Shown here piece by piece: positions 53,312-63,754 of a DNA stretch of 64,000 nucleotides (positions are counted from its first letter, which is position 1; each line of letters begins with the position of its first letter). Both the position numbers and the translations under genes were made by a program. The notes beneath the pieces were generated by a model. The model was given only the letters and a program-made list of their open reading frames with translations, did not search any database and was not told the origin of the DNA. Origin of the DNA: Aldrovandia affinis (Eukaryota; Chordata; Actinopteri; Notacanthiformes; Halosauridae); assembly GCA_029706075.1 (NCBI GenBank), contig JAINUG010000047.1, forward strand, positions 3,356,675-3,420,674, written 5' to 3'.

Positions 53312-53902
53312 TGTCAGGATTGGTATCGGAAAACCAGGCATGGTTTTCCGATACCAGGAATGCAATAATGGAATGCAATAATGTCCTTTATTGTGAAAAC
53401 AACAGGCAATGATCACACGGGAGCAATCAGGGCAATACAGGAGTCCAGAGAGTAGTCGGGGACAGGCAAAGTTCATGCAGGGGCAAACCAGGCAATGGGG
53501 AAATCCAGAGAGTAATCGGGGAGCACGAACAGGTGGATCGGGAATGAGACTGAGACACAGACGAACACGGGAGCACGAACACAAACACGACCAAACAAAA
53601 CATGGGTAAACACAGAAACCGCTGGAAAGTTGTGGACACATGAGCAAAGCACAAGACAATCTGGCAACGAACATGGGAAAACGCACAGTTTATATACATC
53701 AGACATAACGAGAAACAATCAGGAATTAACACGAATGCAGCTAACACAGGAGACTGCAATCAGACACATGAGGAACAGGTGAAAACGATAATACAATGAC
53801 GAGACTGGAAACAGGTAAGTGAAAACACGGACCGGACAACCAGGAAAACATGGAATGAACTAAACCACCTAATTACGGGGAACATGAACACGAGACGTGA
53901 CA
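53312..53902 (-). mobile_element. Solo LTR nested in hAT-1
   Basis: Bounded by TGTCAGGATTGG and ACACGAGACGTGACA, giving TGTCA...TGACA ends. On the minus strand it has a TATATAAAC box (about 53690) and an AATAAAGGACATT polyadenylation signal (about 53390), so orientation is minus. It is about 591 bp. The flanks are CTATC and CAATC, a possible 5-bp target duplication with one change. No internal coding region. A 36-base perfect hairpin lies near its end at 53321-53356. Confidence 0.8.
53321..53356. repeat. Perfect 16-bp-arm hairpin at LTR end
   Basis: TGGTATCGGAAAACCA (53321-53336) and TGGTTTTCCGATACCA (53341-53356) are exact inverse copies around the loop GGCA. The hairpin sits nine bases inside the LTR end, downstream of the polyadenylation signal in the LTR's own orientation (U5 side). 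It is followed by a tandem GGAATGCAATAAT pair. Confidence 0.9.
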
Positions 53903-54537
53903 CAATCAGATTGCGGCTCATTTGTAAACAGCCTCCCAGAGCTAATCGAGGACTCTGCTATTTCACCTACCCCAAGGTTGGTCCCACCTACATTAGTTAA
54001 CCCTTTACTGGTTGTATTTGAGACCTTTTTGACGAGAATTGATCATTGTTATTGGGTGAAAGAAATATATCTCCCGCGATTAATCAACTACTCGACTACT
54101 TTTTGGGAGTAGTTGATGACTACTAAAATTCAGCAGTCGTGAATGCCCTACAACATAGCAACATTACTGAGTTATTGACAGGGTTGGGTTGTAACGGAAT
54201 ACATGTAACGGCGTTACGTAATCAGAATACAAAAATCAAGTAACTGTATTCAGCTCGCGTTACATTTGAAAAACGAGTAATCTGAATACAGTTACTTTAA
54301 TAAACCTGAAGTGAATACATTTTGGATTACTTATTGGAATTCTTGGTGGAAAGTTTTCCTTACAAACATTAATGAGCTAATATTCATTACTAAAGCTACA
54401 GCATGAAATTATCACGCCTACATGATTATCATCACAGCTAACGAAAACTACAGCCGCTGCACAGAACCAAAAACTGCGTTAAAAAAATACGTTAAAAGGC
54501 GCGCGCCCGCACTCAGACAAACATTGATAGCGGCAAG

Positions 54538-54701
54538 ATGGAAGAAAAAGCAGCTTTTAGTTCGTGGCGTTATCGACACCATTTCCAGTTTAAATCAGAA
54601 CATGGAAAAATCTGTCGGTCCAGTGTACCTTGTGCCTTCCAGTTGTAAAGATACTGTCGGCATCAAAGGACTCGACGTCGAATCTCAAAAAGCACTTGGA
54701 G
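54538..54701 (+). pseudogene. hAT-2 first exon, BED-like zinc finger
   Basis: The ATG at 54538 opens MEEKAAFSSWRYRHHFQFKS. A one-base slip at the A-run near 54605 is needed to continue as NLSVQCTLCLPVVKILSASK and then DSTSNLKKHLE. The order CxxC, then LSxSKxSTSNLKKHL, is the BED-finger pattern of hAT transposases, with the final His lying in the next exon. The exon ends at GAG before GTAAGT (54702). The next exon is not found within the element, consistent with internal deletion. The longer open frame in the other phase (54422-54805) is a shadow. Confidence 0.75.
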
Positions 54702-55256
54702 GTAAGTCAACGTTAGCTAACCTTCAGTTTAATGAACACAGTTCTGCAGTAATTTGCTGTTACCTAACCTTAGCCAACTGTGGGAATTTTTTTGAGAAGT
54801 TTTGAGCCCCATGCTCTGTCCCTGTGTTTCTGGTGGGTCAGTTTGTGTGGCCAGCAGCAGCCCACGTTATACACGGCCTGGTCCACCCTGTCACTAGGAT
54901 TTATGAGCCCAGTTCGAGCTCCGCAGAGGGGTGAGAGGACGTGGGCTAACAATTAAGCAAGCGAATCCCACCATGCTTTAGACTTCTAACTTTGTATTAG
55001 AGATCCGCAAGTTTACTGCCAGCATTCTTAGGCTGCGCGGCGAGCATACTATGTTTTCTTGTAGGTAATTTTCGCATACAATAAAACCCGATTACATCTG
55101 ACTCTGAAGAAATGTGTTAAATGTGGTTTCGGATCACTCAGTCTATCTGGCCCTGGCTGAGATCTGATTCTCCCACACTACGGTTTGAGGCATCGCAATA
55201 ACTGCTCTGCTAATTTTATACTGCTTTCTTTATTGTTGAAACGATAACATTTCAAA

Positions 55257-55745
55257 ACGGGATAAAATCGAAGTGAATAGACTGCTGCTGAATGCATAAT
55301 ATACTGGAAAGTTGAACATGACATCCTTTTTCAAAGTGTAATGCATAATAACTATTTAAATGTATTACTGCTAAAATAAAAAAGTGAACATGGCGTGTGC
55401 AAAAGTTTGAGCACCCTTTTAGTACTAAGTAGCACCACCTTTGGCTATATAACAGCTATATATTGATATTGATAAAATCGAAGTTAATAGACTGCTGCTG
55501 AATGCATAATATACTGGGGGCAAGTGACTGACAACAAGTGAGGCTGAGCTAATGGTAGCTAGTAAACAATTTATTGTGCTTAGACTGCCATCCTACTGTA
55601 TACTATGTTAATCTGCTCTCAGGTCTGTAACATTACTGGTAATTTGTTTTTAATAAAGTTTTTATAAAAAAGTGAACATGGCGTGTGCAAAAGTTTGAGC
55701 ACCCTTTTAGTACTAAGTAGCACCACCTTTGGCTATACAACAGCT
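55257..55745. repeat. Imperfect direct duplication inside hAT-2
   Basis: GATAAAATCGAAGTGAATAG with the following ATGCATAATATACTGG occurs at about 55261-55312 and again at 55470-55517. An AAAAAAGTGAACATGGCGTG and AGTTTGAGCACCC block occurs at about 55378-55459 and 55666-55743. The second unit resembles the terminal region of a Tc1-type element (GTGCAAAAGTTTGAGCACCC). This suggests an insertion followed by local duplication. Confidence 0.8.
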
Positions 55746-55947
55746 TCCCAATGTCTCCTGTACCCCAAAACATACCCATCTGTGATGGAAAAAGTAAGTA
55801 ATCCAAAAGTATTCTAAAAGTAATCTGAATACGTTACTTTTTTGAGACATGTAACTGTATTCGTATCGGATTACTTTCAGAGCCGTGTAATCAGTAATCA
55901 GGCACTAATTACATTTACAAAGTAACCCTCCCAACCCTGGTTATTGA

Positions 55948-56802
55948 CATATAACATTGCAGCACTACAGAGTTATTGGCTATACAGGTATTGATGCTTT
56001 ATTAAACATTAATAGATGCACTGTATCGCTCAAATACAGTATCACAGGATAAAGAAATACAAAAGTACACAATCTCTGCCAGTTGTGCCTCAATCATAAG
56101 TATAAATAACAATTTACAATAAAAATGACTATTTAAAATCTTCATTCCAGACATAGACAATCTAAAGCATCATCTTCGGTGTCAGGGGTGGGATATTTTT
56201 GGTCACAGAAATTTTTAGTAAGAAGACATTTTTTACACAATGTCAAGTTATTGCTGTCTTTACTGTTTTTGCGGTTTTTGTGCACCTTTTCCAGAATTTC
56301 ATATCTCACAGAAAATATATATAATCTCTGTTCTCTATCAAAGTCCATTGTCAATATGTTTTTCAAGATTTGAACCACTATCTCAATAGGTTGGCAACTC
56401 AATGTAACTAGTTGAAGTTTGAGACATTATTTTTCTTATTATTTACTCTTATTTCTAGGGCACTAAATTTTCACCAGTTTTGCATCGCAATGAGTACAGT
56501 GAAATGTCAAAAATCTTTTCTTTCACTCGCCATACATAACAACATTCATCTTCACATTATGTGTGCAGGAATATCTTTAAATGTATGCATAGATTGTCCT
56601 AACATATAAGAATACGGTAGCTTTAGGCTAGTCTCAAGGACTACACAGTCATTCCAGAGAAAAACACTACAAACTTCTACAGTAGTTATGACCTCTTTTC
56701 TGTGCCCAGATGCTTCCTGACATAGTGCTACCTGACAAAAATGTTCTGGAACCATAGCAATATTTACCCACAACTAAGCCGCAGTGCACCTGAGCATGGA
56801 TT
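55948..56802. other. Gene-free stretch
   Basis: No gene or repeat recognised. AT-rich. Confidence 0.5.
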
Positions 56803-57497
56803 TGTCATGGTTTTACCTTGTTCAGCTGCTAGAGGGCGCTTGACCATGTGATGGTCTGTTCCCTTTGTTTTGTATGAGGAATCATTGTCATTGTCATTTC
56901 CCTTATATGGTCTTTTGTCAGGGTATTTCCCGGTCACGGCCAGCTGTGGATTATCAGTGTTTATTCCGCCTACTATTTAAGGGCTGCGTTTTCTTATCAC
57001 AAACGCCTCTGTGTAAACCATTGTTACGCTCTAGCCGGTACTAGAACTAAGGTATTAGTTTTCCACTTGGTGGTCTCCCAGTTAAAGAGAGAAGGTACTA
57101 TTTAGGATCTCATTTAAAAGGGTTAGCGTTACCACTCTGTGGTTGCCGTTCTAGGAGGATTATTTCCTTTCTAGCTTTGGTTATTGCTCGTCACTCCGGT
57201 GGCATTTCCTTTTCGAGATTCATTCTTTTGTTTTGGGGTTAAAAAACTCCCAGAGCTAAAGTCTCTAAAATCATTTAAGTTTCTTACCTCTTCGTTGAAG
57301 AGTCCACAACCTTTGGGTTGTTTTGTTTTATTATTATTTTCCGTGGACTTTATGCCCGGAGTTTCTTTTTCTTTGTCCATCCATTTTTTCCCCTGCTCCC
57401 TTATCTGTTTGCAGACTTAGTGGCTGACTACTCGTAGTTAGCTTTTAGATATTCGTGACATCTGCGAGTGGTTCTTCCATCCTCGACCCACACTACA
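56803..57497 (+). mobile_element. Solo LTR with exact 5-bp target duplication
   Basis: It starts TGTCATGGTTTTACC and ends CCCACACTACA. GGATT precedes it (56798-56802) and follows it (57498-57502), an exact 5-bp target duplication that fixes both ends. It is 695 bp, and TG...CA ends are present. A CTATTTAAGGGCTG TATA-like word lies near 56970. The early word GCTGCTAGAGGGCGC resembles GCCGCCAGAGGGCGG near the start of the gypsy-type LTR at 62394, which suggests a related Ty3/gypsy family and the plus orientation. No internal coding sequence, so it formed by recombination between two LTRs. Confidence 0.88.
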
Positions 57498-59145
57498 GGA
57501 TTGTGGAAATAAAGTGTCTGTCTGCTGGCCTGTGTCACAGTTGAGCTGTTCTCATTCCTGCAAGCTGGGTTCAGTAGGCCAGCAGCACTGTGGGTGGCAT
57601 GTTGTGATAGCATTCTGATTAGCATTCAAAGTATGGATGCTGTCTCTGTCCCATCGCATCAGCGCTGGGTGTAAAGAGATGTCTGGAGGTTTTATTCCTC
57701 TTGTGCTGCACAAGTAATCCAAAGTGAACCATTGCTACAGGTAGTGGCCAAAAAGGTGGAAACAGCAATATGAAACAACCATGGCGTCCTGCTTTGCTCT
57801 TGATGAAACTACCTGCTCGCGCCCTTGATTGAAATTTCCAGTCAATTGATTTGGACTTGCTCACCTGTTTAGCCTTTATTAGCCTTTTATTATTACCACA
57901 TTTTTCATAATATGGATACTTATTCTTGAAAACATAGTTTTAAGACAGACCCATAGTTACAGTACATGCACTGTAGCCACAAGCAATGGTAATGGGTTAC
58001 TTCAGTTCAAAGGGACATATAAGTATTGCACACAGTTTAACAGGTAACCATTGGAAATACCACCTGTGCTAATGACATGATAGGTACTCATTATAAGAAA
58101 TGTATTTGTTGTTTCACCCAGAAGGCTAGAGATAAGTGTTTGTACAATAGACTCTAGGTATGTGAAATATTTATATGTTTTAAATTAATTATTGCACCAA
58201 TTTATGTTGACTACTCTGTAATATACAGTTGGTTTCCATTTTATGGACATTATCTCAGGGACTGGCTAAAACCAATTCACCAATGAGTGTTATGCAGTCG
58301 TAAGTAACTGAACAATTTTAGAGCAGCAAATGACAAATCTTCATAGCAATGCACTGTACATTAATACAGAGAGAAAAGTAGACTACATAGGTGAAGGAGG
58401 CAGAGAGCTGTGGAGGGTTTTCACTATTTCACTATGCTGGTTTGAGTTTTAAAACTGTTCATGGTTGCTGTTCAAATTGTATTGCATGTGATCATTTTTC
58501 AGTGAAACAATGACCTCACTACAATACAAACAATTCAATAGAGGTTCCTCCTCAAAGTGTAATGTCATTGTATTCAAAACAAAGTGCCTATTACTTTTAT
58601 TACTACTTTTATAACAGCATCATATGAAGTGTTGTATCAGTCAACATTTGCTATAGTTTTATACAGTATATAGAATGTAACTGAGGCACATGACTAAAAG
58701 TTAACAATAAAACCACTGAGACATCACAATTTTCTGTAACATTTGGTAAATGTTTTTGTGACCCCACTCAGTGAGTATCCATTAATAGTGGGGTTGAATG
58801 CATCTAAAGGTAATATTCGGGCCTGTGATCCATCTAGTTGTCTGGCACATGCTATTACAGGCTGTTACAGGAAGAATACGGAGGGGGGGGACTGAGGCTC
58901 TATCACACCAGCCCCGGTGTGACAACTTGATTTTCTGCTACCTCCGTAGGCTGCAGCTCCGGCGACATGATGGGCCTGTTAATTTGGGCATTTCATGGTG
59001 TCTGGCAAGGGCATGGGGAAGCGGAGGGGGGAGTAGTTTAGGGAAAGGGAATGGAGCATGTCCCAGCTACGGAAGCACCTGTCTGCCCTGACGGCAGGGA
59101 GCACTTCTCATTAGCACGAGGGTCTCTAGCCACAGACCCCAGACT

Positions 59146-59150
<5 letters not shown>

Positions 59151-59185
<35 letters not shown>
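59151..59185. repeat. (CA)n microsatellite
   Basis: A CA run of about 35 bases. The Cys/Val- and His/Thr-rich frames through it are artefacts. Confidence 0.95.
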
Positions 59186-59188
<3 letters not shown>

Positions 59189-60511
59189 AGCACATACACA
59201 CTTGCCAGCGTGCGCCTTGCCTCCATGCGGTGACAGGCAGGAAGAAAATGGGGTGGCAGTCGGTCCTTTTGTTTGCCCTTGATGAGCATGTCATTAATGG
59301 AAATGGAAGAAACCAAAGGGGCGAATCAGTATTCAGATAGCCTGCCATCCTCCCTCTATTCACCCGCCCCCACCCCCCTGGTGTCTTCCCAGTTCTCCCC
59401 TCTGTCAGCGTCAGCTGTTTAAAAATCCCTCATCACATACAATGGGAGAGTGCTCAGGTGGAGGAAAGGACTTCAAATCAAATAATATTACAAGTATCCT
59501 CTGTATACAAAAATTAGCACGGCTACTTTGAACCCTTCCTTCATTTCTTGCCTCGCTAACTTGGCTGTCTTGGCTGTGACCCTAGATTGCATGTATTCAC
59601 CATTGTGCTAGTCAGTGGGTTGATGAGGATTGAGAAATTGTTTACAAGAGCTTGATCAATATTGTTCATAATATTTATTCATTACATGCACATGATGCAT
59701 GTAATTGTAATGAAACAACATCAATGTGTCATATCACATTACCTTCATATTACTCCTTTGTAACCTTTGGCTTTATAGCTCTTTTGTGCCAGTCGGTTTA
59801 TATACAGATATGTGCCATAGTCATAAAAGCTCTTCGAGTTGAAAGAAGTTCTTAAGTGAGCATCATGTTAACAGAAACTCAGAAACAATGTTTATGCCAT
59901 TCTATTCCACTGCAATATAGGACCCATTTAGTCAGACTTTTCTGAAAAATCTATGTGCAACGCTCAGAAGTGTTTCACTCACTGTTGATAACTGTGGATG
60001 CCTGGTTTGTTGATACGGGAACGCATGTAGTGGTAGCTTGAAGAATTTTTGACTTAAATGCACATTGGTGGGATGAGGACAGTTGTGTCCCACCACAGAG
60101 GAATCCTTGTCATATCCGGTTGTTGATGTGGCTCAAACCTGCAACCATAGGGCTTAACTTGTGGTGAACTTCTTTACTGAATGAGCAACTCTGAAAGCAT
60201 GCAAAATAGTTTAATTGTTGTTGCCTTCTTGAATACATTTTAACGACCGAATAAACCAAAGGACCATCAGCTAACTCGCTTGAGGGAAGGCCATAACATT
60301 ATAACAAAAAGATTATAGTTAAGTAGCTAGCTAGCTACAGTAGATAGAAAACATTGTAGCAAGCTAGACTGAGTGTGATTTGTGATTGTGCCGCCCTGTC
60401 ATGTGTTCCTCTGAAGTCCTCCACCTCAGAGTGTTGCTTACTAATATGGTTGCTAAAAGTTTATGACACCTAGTTCACTAGGTAGCTGATGTTGTGTGTG
60501 GGTGTGCATGT

Positions 60512-60533
60512 ATGTGTGTGTGTGTGTGTGTGT
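60512..60533. repeat. (GT)n microsatellite
   Basis: A GT run of about 22 bases, preceded by impure GT-rich sequence from 60492. Confidence 0.9.
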
Positions 60534-62393
60534 TACTGCTTGAGTTAGAGTTTGTAGCTTGGCTGAATACAAGAGAAAATTCACACTCTCAGTCCTCCAC
60601 CACTACTGATGGTGACTAATCTGATGTTAGATTAAAATAAATGAAAATACACCATGCACATTGTACACATATTTTGCATGTTTTTTAAGATGCCATGTAC
60701 TTTATTAACACAAATGTAAACACAATTTCTATGCTATATTTTAGATCACACTACTACACTAAATCCAGAATTATTCACAATTGCCAACCATAGCATCCAT
60801 AACATACATTTGAAAGAGCTGGGAAACTAATGATTACATGTCCGGCCTCTGAAATCTGTTTCCCATTAGCAAGAAGTACCTCCCATTCATTTCTTGGCTA
60901 ATGCATATCAAAGGCATGGCAACACAGTAAATAATTAAATATGAACTCTCAGAGAAATAAGCAAATTGACACATTTGTTCTTTAATTTGAGACATGTATG
61001 CAGGTCTTATTCATGTATGGAATGTAGTGGAATGTATTCTTCCACCACGAGAGGGGCCCTTTTATTTGAAAAAAACGAGAAGAGTCCTGACCACTTTTTG
61101 GCTCTTTATGACCGTGAGCTTTAACTTACAAAGATATTTAACTGAATGTACACATGGTCATGGTCACGAATACATGTCTCTTCTCATCGCCTGAGAAGGC
61201 AATGTGAACAGCATTGGTTCATAGTGGCTTATAGCCTCACCTGCTTAATTTGTGCAATTTATTAATTTAACTTAGCACATAATTGACTGGGTGAGTTCCG
61301 GAAGGCTCCGTGACATCTAAAGACCAGTATTGCCCTTTCTGGATCAGACTGGAACCAAGCATGTGCTACAACCCACTCTGATTGGACCAGTAGTATGCCC
61401 AGCTACACATTTCTACAACTTCTTGGTCCCATTTACACTTGCTTTTTTATGCAACACATATCTGATTTCCTGACATATCCGATACATATCACAAGCAATG
61501 ATTGTGCTCTGAACACAAGAAACCGGATATCAATTTGGATATCGGATTTGTCTAAATCCAATCTGAGTCACACCTGAAGGTAGTCATAGTATCGGATGTT
61601 AATGCAAAGGTTCCAGAATGCATCTTCTGCTGTAGCCAACATTCTACTGACAAATAACATTCCATATTAAGCATGTGTGAGTCAAGAGACACCCTGTTGT
61701 AGAGCTGACTGTCAGGATGGATGCAAGGCTGAGTGCAACAACTAGGAAAAATGCAATTATGGTCTAAGTGTAGACAATCAGATATACAGATATTGTGTGT
61801 GAGCAGACAGTCACATAGTACATATACCAGATACACAGAAATCCAATTTGTCAGCTATATCAGATATGAGTGCAGCTTTGAGATAACATCATATTCTCTG
61901 AATATACAACACCTTGTAGAGAGCTTGTCTCGGGAGTGACATGGATTTGAGATGCACAAACATGAGTTATATATGAGTTATATGAATACATACTAAAGGT
62001 GCGCCCCTTTAAAATGAACCAAAAACATTGGTATGGGGAGGATGGCTCACTTCATTGCACCATTGCACTTCAGTTGTTTTGCTATTTAGTCAGTGTAGTC
62101 AGTTTTCTCTGGGCAAATATCTGCTTGTCCTTGGGTTGGCTCTTCAACAACTTCAGAAATGACCATTTTCAGCAGGATTCTGATTCTGGCTTCTAGTCTG
62201 AAGAGTTTGTTGTGAGGTGGTTGTTTGTATGGCTGGGGTGGATTTCCCGAAAATGTTGAAAATTATAGATTAAAGTGCGACTTTACGATGAGTAAAGGAA
62301 AAGTATGTGCTACTTCTACGTGGGTTTCCCAAAAGCTGTCGTTAGCTGATATTTTATATGTGAGTTTAATGTGTTTCTTAGTTAACTCGTCCC

Positions 62394-62795
62394 TGTAATG
62401 GTTCCTGCTCGCCGCCAGAGGGCGGTATTAAACTTTTGTGTTCCTTAATTGTTTTATGATGTAATTGGTTAATTTAATTGTTAATAATATTGTTTTGATT
62501 GTTTTCACCTGTGCCTTGTTTATTATTTAAGCCCCCTGTTTTTGTTCTGTGCTCTGTCTTAAATGGTTATTCCCTGTGTTTGCTAGTCAGTGTTCAGTGT
62601 TACCATTTTGAGCTTTTGATGTTCTACTCATGTTTGGTTTGTGTAAGTGCTTTATTAGTTTATTCTTGTGTTTTTTTCCTCCCAATTGTGAGTTTCGTTC
62701 TTGTTAGTTCCGTCTGTTGAATAAACATTCAGTTTATTTTATTGCTGCCTCTGGCTTTGTCTTTGTGCCTGGGTCCCATCTCTCTGCCCTGTTTT
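62394..62795 (+). repeat. 5' LTR of the gypsy-type element
   Basis: It starts at TGTAATGG. The TATA-like word is near 62522 and the AATAAA signal near 62720. The right boundary is approximate because no second LTR is in view. It is placed before the sequence resembling the usual leader (TTCTGCATCCAGCAGAAGC at about 62813). The start is supported by its similarity to the start of the solo LTR at 56803. Confidence 0.65.
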
Positions 62796-62929
62796 AGTAA
62801 GATAGAGTCAAATTCTGCATCCAGCAGAAGCGGAGTGTTTTTGCATAGCACTGGCTGACTAAGGTGCCTTGATAGGGGAGCAACAACAACTGCTGCAGAA
62901 TATTCTCTGAAGCTCTGCAGTCCCTTACC

Positions 62930-63752
62930 ATGGCAATTAAGTGGCTTCAACCCCCACAGCCACCACACAACCCTGTCCCTCCTACTCCTCCAGCTCCCAT
63001 TAGCTCCGGTACCAAGGAGCCACACTCGCCACCTCCAGAGAGGTACAATAGCCATCCAGGCAAGTGTCGGGGGTTGCTGACTCAGTGCTTCCTGATATTC
63101 AAGCTCCAGCCCTCTACGTTCCTGATGGACCGCTTCAGGGTAGCCTACATTATCACTGTGCTCTCAGATAAGGTCCTGGCCTAGGCTACAGCAGTCTGGG
63201 AGCAGCAGACCCCTAGCTGCCGGGATCTCTAATCTTTCACCAGTGAGTTGAGGAGAGTTTTTGACCATCCTGTGAGTGGTCGGGAGGTGGCAAAGAGGCT
63301 TCTTGAACTTCACCAGGGCTCTCGCAACGTGGCGCGAATACGCCGTTGAGTTTTGCACACTTGCTATTGAGAGCATGTGGAATCACGAGGCTCTCATCTC
63401 CACCTTCCACCATGGACTATCCGAGGCTATTAAGGACAAGCTGGCATCCCGAGAACTTGAGGACAACCTGAAGTCCCTCATTACCCTGTCTGTCCGCATC
63501 AACAACCGGCTAAGGGAGTGGCGCAGAGAACAGAGGTTCCCGAGTCCAGTTCCAGCTCCGTTCCCACCAACCCCTGCTACCTCAAGCCATCCCAAGCAGT
63601 CCCAGGTCACCCCAAGTCTCCCAGCTGCCACAAGTGAAGAGCCCATGCAGTGGGTCAGGACCCGGCTCTCCCAGCAGGAGCGCGACTGGAGAATGCTAGA
63701 GAGGTGCTACCTTTATTGTGGGGTTTCTGGTCACTTCTGGGCTATGGTTCAT
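62930..63752 (+). pseudogene. Gypsy-type gag, frameshifted, damaged zinc knuckle
   Basis: This is the capsid-type gag of a fish Ty3/gypsy element. The first frame has a Pro-rich leader, then PPPERYNSHPGKCRGLLTQC and FLIFKLQPSTFLMDRFRVAY. A stop follows [28 protein letters not shown] continues in that phase, then a shift leads to [40 protein letters not shown] and SVRINNRLREWRREQR. The C-terminal nucleocapsid finger reads [14 protein letters not shown], with one extra residue between the first cysteines and no final Cys before the stop. Gag is therefore doubly inactive. Confidence 0.88.
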
Positions 63753-63754
63753 TA

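Larger units (their letters stand above)
52121..54150 (+). mobile_element. hAT-1: hAT transposon derivative (TSD CAACATAG)
   Basis: An exact 8-bp duplication CAACATAG flanks it at 52113-52120 and 54151-54158, the hAT signature. The ends are TAGGGGTTTCACAGAAT at the left and, inverted, TAGGGCATTCACGACTG at the right. Subterminal GTAGTCGA/AGTCGACT words occur at both ends. The plus strand encodes a BED finger and the start of a transposase, then jumps to a 3' UTR-like segment with AATAAA near 52960. A solo LTR (53312-53902) is nested inside. Without it the element is about 1.44 kb, an internal-deletion derivative. Confidence 0.93.
54179..55939 (+). mobile_element. hAT-2: hAT transposon derivative (TSD GTTATTGA)
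   Basis: The ends are CAGGGTTGGG at 54179 and CCCAACCCTG finishing at 55939, exact inverses. The 8-bp duplication GTTATTGA lies at 54171-54178 and 55940-55947. Subterminal GTAATC/GATTAC-rich sequence occurs at both ends. The plus strand keeps one BED-like first exon (54538-54701) with a GTAAGT donor. The rest of the transposase is absent. Internal duplicated segments occur at 55257-55460 and 55468-55745. It starts only 12 bases after the right target duplication of hAT-1. Confidence 0.93.
57498..62393. other. Gene-free stretch
   Basis: No gene recognised. Microsatellites lie at 59151-59185 (CA)n and 60512-60533 (GT)n. Bases 58900-59460 are GC-richer and complex around the CA run. Bases 61440-61880 contain ATATCCGATAC/GATATCGGAT words like the TIR element at 21634, possibly a decayed relative without clear ends. 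Confidence 0.5.

Noticed and set aside
53135-53759. Several minus-strand frames of 80-183 codons, rich in Leu/Cys/Val.
   Set aside because: They lie within the nested solo LTR, whose signals explain the region. No protein family resemblance.
54422-54805. 127-codon frame MIIITANENYSRCTEPK onward.
   Set aside because: It is in the wrong phase. The hAT BED-like exon in the other frames (54538-54701) explains the coding signal.
59038-59363. Three overlapping frames with Cys/Val or His/Thr runs.
   Set aside because: They are shadows of the (CA)n microsatellite at 59151-59185.
61440-61880. Possible relative of the TIR element at 21634 (ATATCCGATAC / GATATCGGAT words).
   Set aside because: No terminal repeats or boundaries could be found. 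Word similarity alone is too weak to annotate as an element.
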